Position numbers and translations under genes: made by a program. This document shows, piece after piece, positions 7,023-15,566 of a stretch of DNA of 33,414 nucleotides. Origin of the DNA: Planctomycetales bacterium (GTDB lineage Bacteria; Planctomycetota; Planctomycetia; Pirellulales; Pirellulaceae); assembly GCA_020426845.1 (NCBI GenBank), contig JAGQPF010000572.1, positions 1-33,414 on the forward strand, read 5' to 3'. Numbering within the stretch: position 1 is the stretch's first letter; each line of letters opens with the position of its first letter. The notes under the pieces were generated by a model, which had not been told where the DNA came from, ran no database searches, and was given only the letters and a program-made list of their open reading frames with translations.

Positions 7023-8951
7023 TCACAGAGAGGCGTCCAGGTATCCCGCTTCCTCCAGCTTGGAGATTCGCTCGAAATACTCGTTGCGGGCTGCCTCGAC
7101 GGAGGTGAATTGCAGCTGCTGCGATCGCTGTGGCTGATCGGTGGGCCCCCACCGGAGCCGCAACCGGTTGCGATTCAGCGACAGTTGCACGACCTCCTCT
7201 CGCTCGCCGCGCCGACGGCTAAAGCTGCGCGTCTCGATCATCACGGTGTTTCTGGCACGGCCGCTCGCTTGCCGCTCTCGCTCTCGCATTGCGAACGAAA
7301 GCCGCAGCGCGATCAGGCACGTGCACGGTCCCGACTTCAAGCCTTGCTGACGAAACGTGTTGCAGGTGCATTCGGCGCGGCTGACAAACCCTTCATCGTT
7401 CAGCAACAGTTGTGGCCGATACTCGCGTTTGTCCTCGGCGACGTCGGCCTTTCCGGTCAGCTCGAGCCCGACGCCGTGAATGCGGTTTTCGGTCACGATC
7501 GAGACAGCCCCTTTGCGATGCACCAGATCGTATGCGAGGCGTTGGCGGGGCCCGCGAAACTCCAGTCGATCCAATTCCAACGGCTCCGCCGTCAATGGCC
7601 GCAGCCGATATCGCTCGCCCGCCAGATCGTACATCAGCTGGCCATGTTGACAGCCTGTTTGTAGCGACGCGGTCAGTGCTTCTCCCTCGAGTTTGGTCGC
7701 CTTTGCCAGCGACTCGCGGTCGTCCGCCCAACGCTTCGCCAAATGTTTGACGACCTTCTCCACCGAGGCGTCGACTGCCGTCGCCTCGCTGGCTTTCTTT
7801 GCCTTGGCCTTGCTCTTTGTGGCGGTCTCCGAGCTGGCGGTCTCCGCCGAATCCTCGTGGACGCGCGGCAGCAGCAGATCGAAGTTGACCGATTGCGCCC
7901 AGTTCGAGGCGGTGAAGCCGGTAAGGCCCAGAGTGAACGTCATCGGGCCGGCTCGCAACACCCAAAAACTTGGCAGGCCGCTGCCCATCAAGTGGATCTC
8001 GACGTCATCGACATAGGGCAGCAGCCGCCTCAGCATCATCAGCCGGCGTCGTCCCCAGATTCGCACCACCTTGGGCTGTCGGCCCGAATAGGGCGCCGCC
8101 GATGACGGGAGCACCGTCTCCCAAGGCTCCAGCACGATGCGAGGCAGTTCGCCCGGAATAAGCTCGAACCGCATGCCACGGCGTTTGCCTTTCTGGTCAC
8201 CGTTCATTCGCAGATGGCGCAGCGCGTTGTACATGTCCATCGCCGAAACGCGCAGGGTGTCGGCCGGCAACATGGTGGCGGACTGCACCTGCAGAAATCC
8301 GCGCAGCCAGGAGTCCGGAATCTTGATGTGCTTTTCCAGCACGTCCGGCTGGCCCTCGGTCGCGACCTTCACGGCCTGCTGGCCGATCGTGATCCGAGTC
8401 TCGCGGTAGCTGCGAAATCTCTGCACACTTTCATATAACGACTCGCTGAAGTCGATATTGGTCGTCCCGCAAACCGGTTCCGATTGAAGATCAAAAGCGT
8501 CCATGCCAATCGAGAGATTGGCGTAACTGCCCTCGTCTTTGCTGAACACCTCGAAGAACACGGCGTCCGGGTGCACGGTGATCACGGGGTCGAGAATGCA
8601 GAACGCCAGCGGGTCGTTGCGGCTCAGCCAATCGTAGTAGGCTTGCTGAGCCTGCCAAGCGTTTAGGTTCGCGGACTCTCGCCGCATGCGTCGAAATGCG
8701 TGGTAAGCAGCCCGGTCCTTCGGCACGTACCGGTAGTCGCTGCCGACCACGGCGTACATCGCCGACAGTGCCTCGCGCAGCGCGAGCGGGTCGCGAATCA
8801 CGCCGTCCAGATGAACCGGGTCTCGGCGCAGATTCCCATACAGTGTCAGCCGAGCGCCGCCGTCCTCGCTCCGCAGTCCACTTGGCGCCGCGTAGGCCAG
8901 CGGCACTTCGGTGTGGTCCGGCAGGCGTTCGTCTTTATTTTCATCAACCAT
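7023..8951 (-). CDS. Winged-helix/SWIM zinc-finger protein of the retron-like cassette
   Basis: A 642-aa protein. The N-terminal ~380 residues match nothing I recognise. A low-complexity Ala/Ser/Lys linker (around 375-400, ETASSETATKSKAKAKK) leads to a helical segment that may be a winged helix (about 405-460). A SWIM-type zinc finger follows, in context YRPQLLLNDEGFVSRAECTC, with the metal motif CTC-x12-CTC (about 555-575). The usual SWIM motif is CxCxnCxH; here the final His is Cys. SWIM domains bind nucleic acid or protein. From memory, WH-SWIM proteins are the named partners of type XIII retrons. It starts 15 nt after the HEAT gene stop and ends 29 nt before the RT, so the three genes almost certainly share a transcript. 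The exact biochemical role is unknown. Confidence 0.85.
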   Translation of the reverse strand: MVDENKDERLPDHTEVPLAYAAPSGLRSEDGGARLTLYGNLRRDPVHLDGVIRDPLALREALSAMYAVVGSDYRYVPKDRAAYHAFRRMRRESANLNAWQAQQAYYDWLSRNDPLAFCILDPVITVHPDAVFFEVFSKDEGSYANLSIGMDAFDLQSEPVCGTTNIDFSESLYESVQRFRSYRETRITIGQQAVKVATEGQPDVLEKHIKIPDSWLRGFLQVQSATMLPADTLRVSAMDMYNALRHLRMNGDQKGKRRGMRFELIPGELPRIVLEPWETVLPSSAAPYSGRQPKVVRIWGRRRLMMLRRLLPYVDDVEIHLMGSGLPSFWVLRAGPMTFTLGLTGFTASNWAQSVNFDLLLPRVHEDSAETASSETATKSKAKAKKASEATAVDASVEKVVKHLAKRWADDRESLAKATKLEGEALTASLQTGCQHGQLMYDLAGERYRLRPLTAEPLELDRLEFRGPRQRLAYDLVHRKGAVSIVTENRIHGVGLELTGKADVAEDKREYRPQLLLNDEGFVSRAECTCNTFRQQGLKSGPCTCLIALRLSFAMRERERQASGRARNTVMIETRSFSRRRGEREEVVQLSLNRNRLRLRWGPTDQPQRSQQLQFTSVEAARNEYFERISKLEEAGYLDASL

Positions 8952-8966
8952 GTCGGTTCGCTCTCA

Positions 8967-11900
8967 TCAACGGTTTCCCGCTTGCTCCCGGCGGCGTTTC
9001 GACCTGCGCAGTCCCCGCCAAGCTGCCTTCCGCAACTCTTCGTCTAGTTTTTCGTTGCCGCCGATCGCCGCCAATTGCTGTTCGGCCTCGGTGCGTGAGA
9101 TCCAGGCCAGCCCCTCAATCGCCCCCAGCCGTGTGTGCTCGGGCAACTGATCATCGACGGCGACCGCAGCCAGGGTCTTGGTGTCCGCGGCGCGAACGAG
9201 CAGGGGCAAGGCGATGGCCTGGTAGTGCGCATGTCCCGCGCCTGCCGCCGCCGTCTTGGCCAAATCCACCTGGCTGTGGTCCGACAGTTGGCGAAATGTC
9301 TCGCGGTCAGACAGTAGGGTGTCGGCGACCGCTTCCACTCGCCCTCGATCGTCCGCCAACAGCTCGGCCGCCAGCGAGCGGATCTGCTGATCGGGATCGC
9401 GGATCAAGGATGCGATCACGTCCAAATCTTTTTTAGCGAGCTTGCAACTCCCCAACGCGGCCGCGGCGGCGCGGCGCACGGGCAGGAACATGCTGTCTTC
9501 GCGATGCGTCTCCACCAGCATCAGCAACTCGGATTTCGCCCCCTTCAACCTTCCCGCGGCCCAGGCCAGCCGCCGCAGGGCGGTCGTCAGCAAACGCAAG
9601 TCGCTGGATGTCCGTCCGCGCCGCGCCGACTCGTGAGCCGATGACCAAGCTTGCAGCCAACGCGACAGCGCGCCAGCGACTGCCGGTTCGTGTTTCGACT
9701 CCGCAGCCAGGCCGACAAGCTGTGCGGATAGCTCGACAACCGGCGCCCGCGAGTCGTCCTGGCGACCTTCCGCGTCTGCTGCCAGCTGCGTTGCCGCCGC
9801 CGCCACCGGCAGCGGTTGCAATTGCAGCAAGTGCGATCGCAATTGTTCCCGAGCGTCCCCATCCGCGTCGCCATAGATCGACAGTATTTGCTCGGCCGTG
9901 GCGAGTTTGCGCAGTCGCGACAGGCACTGGAATTGCGGCTCGTTGCTTGGCGAGTAACAGCCCGACGAGACGATCGCCAAGTCCGGCTCCACGTTTTCAT
10001 TGCCGAACAGCCTGCGAGCGGCGAGCAGGGTTCCATCGTACAGCTCGCCATTGCGAAGCAGCTCCAGCAGCAGCGATCGCGTTGCCGGATCGTCGTTGTA
10101 GCCGAGCTGTTCAACGAGCACGTTTTGATAGTAGGTCCTGCTCCGCGCCTGCTCGCGAATCAGGTCCCAAGCCAGTGGTGTGTTCAGCCAGCGAAGGCCT
10201 ACCACCGCCGAGGTCGCCACAGGCCGGTTCGATTCCACGAGACGTTTTAGCAGCTCGAAAATCTCCTTCGCGCGATCCGATTGGCCGAGGTGTCCGATCG
10301 CCTCAGAGGCGACGGCCTGTAGCGCGTGCAGGTCATCACTGGCGAGTCCCACCAGCAGCTCGATGGCCCGCTGATCACCGAGCTCGCCGAGCGCCTCGAC
10401 GGCCAGCACTCTCTGACGGAGATCCGTCATAAGTTCAACCGCTGACAGCAGAATGGACAGCCCTTCCGCACGGCCGGCCTTGGCAAGGCCCACCGCTGCC
10501 AGGAACCTGGTCTCGACGTCCCGGTGCTCCAATAACTCCACCAATTTGTCGGCAAGTCGGGCTGCCGTCGCCGCCGCCCCTTGTGAACGCTTTCGCAAAC
10601 GCCAGCCAAGCGCCTCCACGGCTCCACGGCGAAGGTTGTCGTCCGCGTGCGTGGCCAGGGCCGCCAGTGGTTCATCCACCGCGTCCGACAAGGCCCATCG
10701 CAATGACGGCAGCAGCAGCGGCTGGGACAGGCGGTTCGTCAACCCCAGATCGAGGCACGTCTGCACATAGGCTGCCAACACATCGTCACGGCGCTCGCGC
10801 TGTTTCTCGAGCCAAGTACGATCGGTCAATTCATCGTTGGGATCCAAGATTGGCTGGTTGTGTCCGCTCAGCTCCATCACCGCAGTGGCCGCCGGGACGC
10901 CCAGCAAGTCGTGCCCGCACCACTTTAGCAGTCGCTTGGTGACCGACGGGTCGCCCAACGAGCCCGTGGCAACGAGGATCTGAGCACCGTCGGCAGCGGT
11001 GACGTGCCCGTCCTCCATCAAGTCAAGCAAGGCGTCGCTGCTGCCGGGAGCGGCGAGTCCCACGATGGCCGCCAGCAGTTGTTGTTTGTCACGTGGCTCG
11101 CGCGCTGTTTTGAGTTGATCCATCAGCGCCGGGAACGCGTGCTTGTCGCGTTTGGCGGCGAGCGCCACGGCGGCCGCCAGACGCACTTCCGCATGGCGGC
11201 ACTCGAGCGCCTCCACGAGGACCTTTCGCGCCCGAGCGTCGTCGTCGTACGCGCCGCTCAGCCAAGCCACGCCCGCGCGGCGGGTGCGTTCTCGCGCCGA
11301 CTCGATCGCCGCTGCCCCTGCATCGGCCGCCCCGGCGGACTTCAACAACAGCTGCGCCGCGGCATCGGCGAGCTCATCGGCGCGGGTGCGCACGACATGC
11401 TCCAACGTCGCCCGTCCCTGCTTGCCTGCGGACTCGGTCAACAATTTCAATCCGTCTGTCGCCAGGTCTTGTTGGCCTGATTCAATCGCCGCTTCCGCCC
11501 GCAACTCGTCGGACATGCCGACTTTGGCCAGACTCTCGAACGCCAGCGTGCGGACGTAACGGTTGGTGTCGGAAAGCGATTGGTTGACGACCGGCAAAAC
11601 CGCGCTGCGGACAGCAGTGTCCGTTTCGGAAAGCTCCACGAGCCGGCGAATTGCAGCCATTCGCACCGACGCCGCCGGCGCCGACGCGTCGCCCTGCTCG
11701 CGCACCAACGCCACGTAGGTTCCGAAGGCCAACTGCTGAAGCTCCGTCCCGTTGGCCGAGTGACTCGGTGATTCTGACGCCTCGGCGCGACTCTTGGTGA
11801 GCTGCCAATCAGCGTCAAACCTCAGCTGGTGCACCTTCCAGTGCAGATCCCATTCCTCTTGTCGTTCGGCGCGGAGGCCCTTGACGACGGCGGCCACCGT

Positions 11901-14900
11901 GCGCGCCTGACACGGGGGATCGGCAAAGACGATCAATTGGGCCAGCTTCTCGACGTCCTCGGCAGGAATGGACCAAGTCGGTTCGTCGCTTCGGTCGTTG
12001 GGGCGATCCAGCGCGCGGTCATTCAAACATCGCACCAAGAACTCGCGAAACCGATCGCCGTCGCCCATGGCTTCGAGAGCACGTGCGGCCATCAAACGCA
12101 CGCGTGGCGGGCGCGAGGATAGGGCCAAGAGCACTCGCTGCGGCCCGGCATCGCCTGCGCCGGAAGCCGTTAGCAACCAGTCGCGAAACAGCAGTGTCAG
12201 CAGCGCCGCCATGGCAACCGACTGCAGTCGAGAGTCCATCGCCTCGGCAAGCAGCGTCTCCGCTTGCTCGCCATACGCCACGGCTGCCATCAAGCGGTCG
12301 ATATCGTCGAGCACTTTCAGCGAATCGTCGGAGAACACGATCGGCAACGCACGCCGCTCGCCGCTCAGCGCCAATGCCAGCGCAATTCGCAGCCGCACAT
12401 CGCGATCGTCGTGTTGCAGGTAGGGCAACAGAAATTCGCCATTTGCCGATGACGCGCACATCCCAATCGCATCTGCCGCGGCCACGCGGATCTTTTCCTC
12501 CTTGCTATTGAGCAGCGGCAACAGCTGCGAGGCGATCGAGGGCATGGACGAATCGGCGGACTCGCCTAGCATCCCCAAGCCGCGAACGGCCTGCACGACG
12601 CTATCGAGCCACGTGGAATGCTGATAGTTCTTCTCCGGCGCAGGCGCCAGCGCGGCCTGCAACAGTGGCTCGCGAGCTCGCGGGTCGCGAAACAGCGCGC
12701 GGGCGCTGGCCGCCCCGAGCCGGACATCCGCATGCCGACTCTCCATCGCTTGATGCAGCACGTCGACTGCGTTGGAGTTGATCATCGCCTGCAGGGCCTG
12801 CAAGCGAACCTCGCGATCGGCATCGTCAATTGCGGCGACGAGGGCCTCCTGCGCCTCCTCGCTTTGTCGCCGAATCAAGCTCTGAGTCGCCTTGAGCCGC
12901 AGATCCGCGTGTTGGCTGTGCAGAGCCGCCTTCATCGGCTCGATGTCCCGGCCCTTGGAAGGTTTCAGCAAGTGTTCGTATGCGTCGTTGCGCACTTGCG
13001 CTGATGGGTCGTTCAGCAACTCGACGAGCAGCGAGTGGGCCCAGGGCTGCTTGTCATTCGCCATCGCCTCGGTGAGCACTTCGGCTCGCACGCTTTCGTG
13101 GGCGCTGTTGAGCACAAACCGCAAGGTCTCGGGCTCCGAGCCGCCGACATTCTGGCTCAGCGCCGCCTTGAACGCTTCGCTGCGAACCGCGTCCTCCCCA
13201 TCGTTCAACGCCTGAAGCAGCAGCTCAACGGCACGTTGCGGAAGGGATTTCGCCTTGGACTTTCGCAGCGTCGCGACGAGCGTCTGCAGGCCTCGCCGCC
13301 GCACGTCGGCATGCCGCGACGCCAGGCCCGCCTCGGCGGCATGCAGCGGCTCCGCTTGATAGATCGACACCATGGCGGTGTAAGCTTCGTCCCGCACTCC
13401 CGCTGATTCGTCGTGGATCATCGCGGCGAGCCGCTGTGCGGCGCGAGGGTCGTTCAACGCGGCCAGCGATGCGCACACTTGAATGCGCACCACGGCGCTG
13501 CTCTCACGGCTCAATTGCAGCAAGGCGCCAAATGCCCTGGCGTCTCCGATTGCCGCAAGGCATCGCGCACCCGCCAGGCAGGTGTCAACGACGCGCGAAG
13601 CCATCGCCGACAAGGCGGGGTCAAAGTCGGCATCGTCCAAGGCGATCTTGCCGGACTTCGGCTTGGGGGGCTCGACCGGTTTTTCAGCCGCCGGCTTGGC
13701 ATCGCTGTCCGACTTCTTGCTGCCTCGGCCCGGTGTTTCCTCCAGATCGATTTCCTCGGGCTCCGTCTCCAATTCAAACAGCTGCCGATGCAAGTCCGCA
13801 TCGTGCTGTCTCACGGCCCCGGCCAACTTGGGCCGCGAAAGCAGGCTGACCAGAAACGCCGTGCGGCGAACGCCCGGATCGGGATCCTCGGTCGCCCGGC
13901 GCACCGCAGCCCCAATTCGCGAGTCGCCCAGCAGTTCGCGTTGGAAACAACGGAGCATGGCCATGCGCCGCGTCTCGGGCTGGCCGGAACGGGCGGCGAT
14001 CAGCGTCGGTTCGGGAGACTTCTTGGGAAACACTTGCTCCAACGCCAGCACGGCGGATTGCCTTACCGGGCGGCAGGTGTTCTCCATCGCGCCCACCAAC
14101 ATCTGATGGGCCAGATCATTCTTGCTTGCCAGCTTGGCCAGCACGCCGACCGCGGCCACGCCCACGTTCGCCAGTGACGTCTCGAGCGCCAGTCGCAAGC
14201 GGCGAAGCGGATCTTCGGAGCGACTTTCGAGCCCGTCGAATGCGACCATCCGCACGTCGGCGTCGCGATGACTCAAGAGCGGCTCGATGAGCGAGGTCGC
14301 ATGCGGATGGGTGGCTTGCACCAGCAACTCGGCCGCGCGGCGCCGCAACGCATGGTCGGAGTCCGCATCCACATGCGCTGCAAGCATCTCGATTGCGCGG
14401 CGATCATCGAACTCGGCAAGCGAGTGCAGCGCCTCGCCGCGGCGAGCGATATCGCCTTCCTTGAGCCAAGCCGCAGCGCGGTCGTAGGCGTCATGCAATT
14501 TGTGGTTCAACGCGCCGAAGCGTCCGCCAGCGTCCAAGACAATGAACCGCAAGGCGTTGTCCTTGCCGGCCATCACCAAGTGAGGGCGATTGTGAATCTC
14601 GATCAGAGAGCCGGCCACCACGGTTGGCACGCCCTCGGTCAACGTCGCAGGACGAGTCGCGCCAACGCGGGCCCATGTCTTGCAGCTCTTGTCGCGACTG
14701 ACGGTAATGAAGCGATCGCCGGGCGCTAGCAGGATGCCCGTCACTTGATCCGAGTGGCCGGCGCCGCGCGCCCGGTCCTCGGGCTCCAACTTGCCGCGAG
14801 CGTGTGTGAGCAACAACTTCAGATCCGCCCCGGCGGAAAAAAATCGCAACTCCTCGGGCTCGAAGCACAAGGCGGTAACGGCGCCATCGTGGAGCTTTTC

Positions 14901-15419
14901 CGACTCCGACAACGCAAACTCCGGTTGGCCTTCTGCTTCGTAAACAGCAACGACGCCCTTGGAGTTGCCCAACGCTAGCCACTCGCCATCGGGCGAGACG
15001 GCCAGAGAGGTCAGCCGGCAGTCCTCCCAAGGGAACAACTGCAGCGGCTCTTTCCTCTTGGGATCAACAATGGCCAGAGTGTCGCCACAAGCCGCCGCAA
15101 GCCTTCCACCGGACAGGGCAACAAGGTGCTCGGCCGGCGACGGAAGGTCGGTCTTGGCGAGCGAAGCGGACTTGCCGCCGGCGTCCAATTGATAGAGTTT
15201 TCCGTCGTCGCCGCCGACAAACAACTGTTCATCCACCACGCAGAGGCACTGCCCACCGGCGGGCAGCTGGCACTCGGCAAGCTCCATCTTCTCCACTTGC
15301 AGCCGCCAGATAGCTGTAGGGCGTTTCTCCGGGTGCACCGTCACGAACGCCAAATCGCCCGAGAACGGACACAGCTGGCGAATCGCGCCGCGGTAGTTCA
15401 GATATTTGGGAGTCATCAT
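8967..15419 (-). CDS. Giant WD40-HEAT repeat protein of the retron-like cassette
   Basis: A 2150-aa protein. Residues 1 to about 310 form a WD40-like beta-propeller; blades are visible as SLAVSPDGEWLALGNSKGVVAVYE, HDGAVTALCFEPEELRFFSAGAD and HSDQVTGILLAPGDRFITVSRD. From about 315 to the end it is almost entirely HEAT/ARM (PBS-lyase-type) repeats such as HADVRLGAASARALFRDPRA and HRDVETRFLAAVGLAKAGRA. They are interrupted near 546-595 by an acidic then Pro/Lys-rich linker (EEIDLEETPGRGSKKSDSD). No enzyme motif or signal peptide was seen. Two ATGs (15419 and 15416) are possible. The gene is separated by 147 nt from the gene before it and 15 nt from the SWIM gene after it. Such a superhelical scaffold could bind protein or nucleic acid. 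Sensor or platform function is inferred. Confidence 0.9.
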   Translation of the reverse strand: MMTPKYLNYRGAIRQLCPFSGDLAFVTVHPEKRPTAIWRLQVEKMELAECQLPAGGQCLCVVDEQLFVGGDDGKLYQLDAGGKSASLAKTDLPSPAEHLVALSGGRLAAACGDTLAIVDPKRKEPLQLFPWEDCRLTSLAVSPDGEWLALGNSKGVVAVYEAEGQPEFALSESEKLHDGAVTALCFEPEELRFFSAGADLKLLLTHARGKLEPEDRARGAGHSDQVTGILLAPGDRFITVSRDKSCKTWARVGATRPATLTEGVPTVVAGSLIEIHNRPHLVMAGKDNALRFIVLDAGGRFGALNHKLHDAYDRAAAWLKEGDIARRGEALHSLAEFDDRRAIEMLAAHVDADSDHALRRRAAELLVQATHPHATSLIEPLLSHRDADVRMVAFDGLESRSEDPLRRLRLALETSLANVGVAAVGVLAKLASKNDLAHQMLVGAMENTCRPVRQSAVLALEQVFPKKSPEPTLIAARSGQPETRRMAMLRCFQRELLGDSRIGAAVRRATEDPDPGVRRTAFLVSLLSRPKLAGAVRQHDADLHRQLFELETEPEEIDLEETPGRGSKKSDSDAKPAAEKPVEPPKPKSGKIALDDADFDPALSAMASRVVDTCLAGARCLAAIGDARAFGALLQLSRESSAVVRIQVCASLAALNDPRAAQRLAAMIHDESAGVRDEAYTAMVSIYQAEPLHAAEAGLASRHADVRRRGLQTLVATLRKSKAKSLPQRAVELLLQALNDGEDAVRSEAFKAALSQNVGGSEPETLRFVLNSAHESVRAEVLTEAMANDKQPWAHSLLVELLNDPSAQVRNDAYEHLLKPSKGRDIEPMKAALHSQHADLRLKATQSLIRRQSEEAQEALVAAIDDADREVRLQALQAMINSNAVDVLHQAMESRHADVRLGAASARALFRDPRAREPLLQAALAPAPEKNYQHSTWLDSVVQAVRGLGMLGESADSSMPSIASQLLPLLNSKEEKIRVAAADAIGMCASSANGEFLLPYLQHDDRDVRLRIALALALSGERRALPIVFSDDSLKVLDDIDRLMAAVAYGEQAETLLAEAMDSRLQSVAMAALLTLLFRDWLLTASGAGDAGPQRVLLALSSRPPRVRLMAARALEAMGDGDRFREFLVRCLNDRALDRPNDRSDEPTWSIPAEDVEKLAQLIVFADPPCQARTVAAVVKGLRAERQEEWDLHWKVHQLRFDADWQLTKSRAEASESPSHSANGTELQQLAFGTYVALVREQGDASAPAASVRMAAIRRLVELSETDTAVRSAVLPVVNQSLSDTNRYVRTLAFESLAKVGMSDELRAEAAIESGQQDLATDGLKLLTESAGKQGRATLEHVVRTRADELADAAAQLLLKSAGAADAGAAAIESARERTRRAGVAWLSGAYDDDARARKVLVEALECRHAEVRLAAAVALAAKRDKHAFPALMDQLKTAREPRDKQQLLAAIVGLAAPGSSDALLDLMEDGHVTAADGAQILVATGSLGDPSVTKRLLKWCGHDLLGVPAATAVMELSGHNQPILDPNDELTDRTWLEKQRERRDDVLAAYVQTCLDLGLTNRLSQPLLLPSLRWALSDAVDEPLAALATHADDNLRRGAVEALGWRLRKRSQGAAATAARLADKLVELLEHRDVETRFLAAVGLAKAGRAEGLSILLSAVELMTDLRQRVLAVEALGELGDQRAIELLVGLASDDLHALQAVASEAIGHLGQSDRAKEIFELLKRLVESNRPVATSAVVGLRWLNTPLAWDLIREQARSRTYYQNVLVEQLGYNDDPATRSLLLELLRNGELYDGTLLAARRLFGNENVEPDLAIVSSGCYSPSNEPQFQCLSRLRKLATAEQILSIYGDADGDAREQLRSHLLQLQPLPVAAAATQLAADAEGRQDDSRAPVVELSAQLVGLAAESKHEPAVAGALSRWLQAWSSAHESARRGRTSSDLRLLTTALRRLAWAAGRLKGAKSELLMLVETHREDSMFLPVRRAAAAALGSCKLAKKDLDVIASLIRDPDQQIRSLAAELLADDRGRVEAVADTLLSDRETFRQLSDHSQVDLAKTAAAGAGHAHYQAIALPLLVRAADTKTLAAVAVDDQLPEHTRLGAIEGLAWISRTEAEQQLAAIGGNEKLDEELRKAAWRGLRRSKRRREQAGNR

Positions 15420-15493
15420 CTAACTTGCGGTGGACGGGTTTGACGGGCCGTTGATGGAGATTGGAGCAGAAGGAGATGCAGGCTCTTGGAAAA

Positions 15494-15561
15494 CGCTTCG
15501 TCCGGCAATCGACGCTGAGTTGATTCGCACAGTGACGTCGGTTTCGCCTGCCGGTGAAGCG
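15494..15561 (-). other. Structured hairpin in the spacer between the first two cassette genes (candidate ncRNA or attenuator)
   Basis: Three nested stems can be read. CGCTTC (15494-15499) pairs with GAAGCG (15556-15561). CCGGCA (15502-15507) pairs with TGCCGG (15549-15554). CGACG (15510-15514) pairs with CGTCG (15536-15540). The loop is 21 nt and the internal loops are small. On the transcribed minus strand the 3' arm is followed by TTTTCC. The structure begins six bases after the stop codon of the BRCT/ARM-like gene. It could be an intrinsic terminator or attenuator between cistrons, a processing signal, or part of a retron RNA; the sequence does not decide. Confidence 0.55.
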
Positions 15562-15566
15562 ATTAG

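Noticed and set aside
13413..14177. Plus-strand frames inside the HEAT-repeat gene
   Set aside because: They are shadows of the repeat-rich minus-strand gene with no motif of their own.
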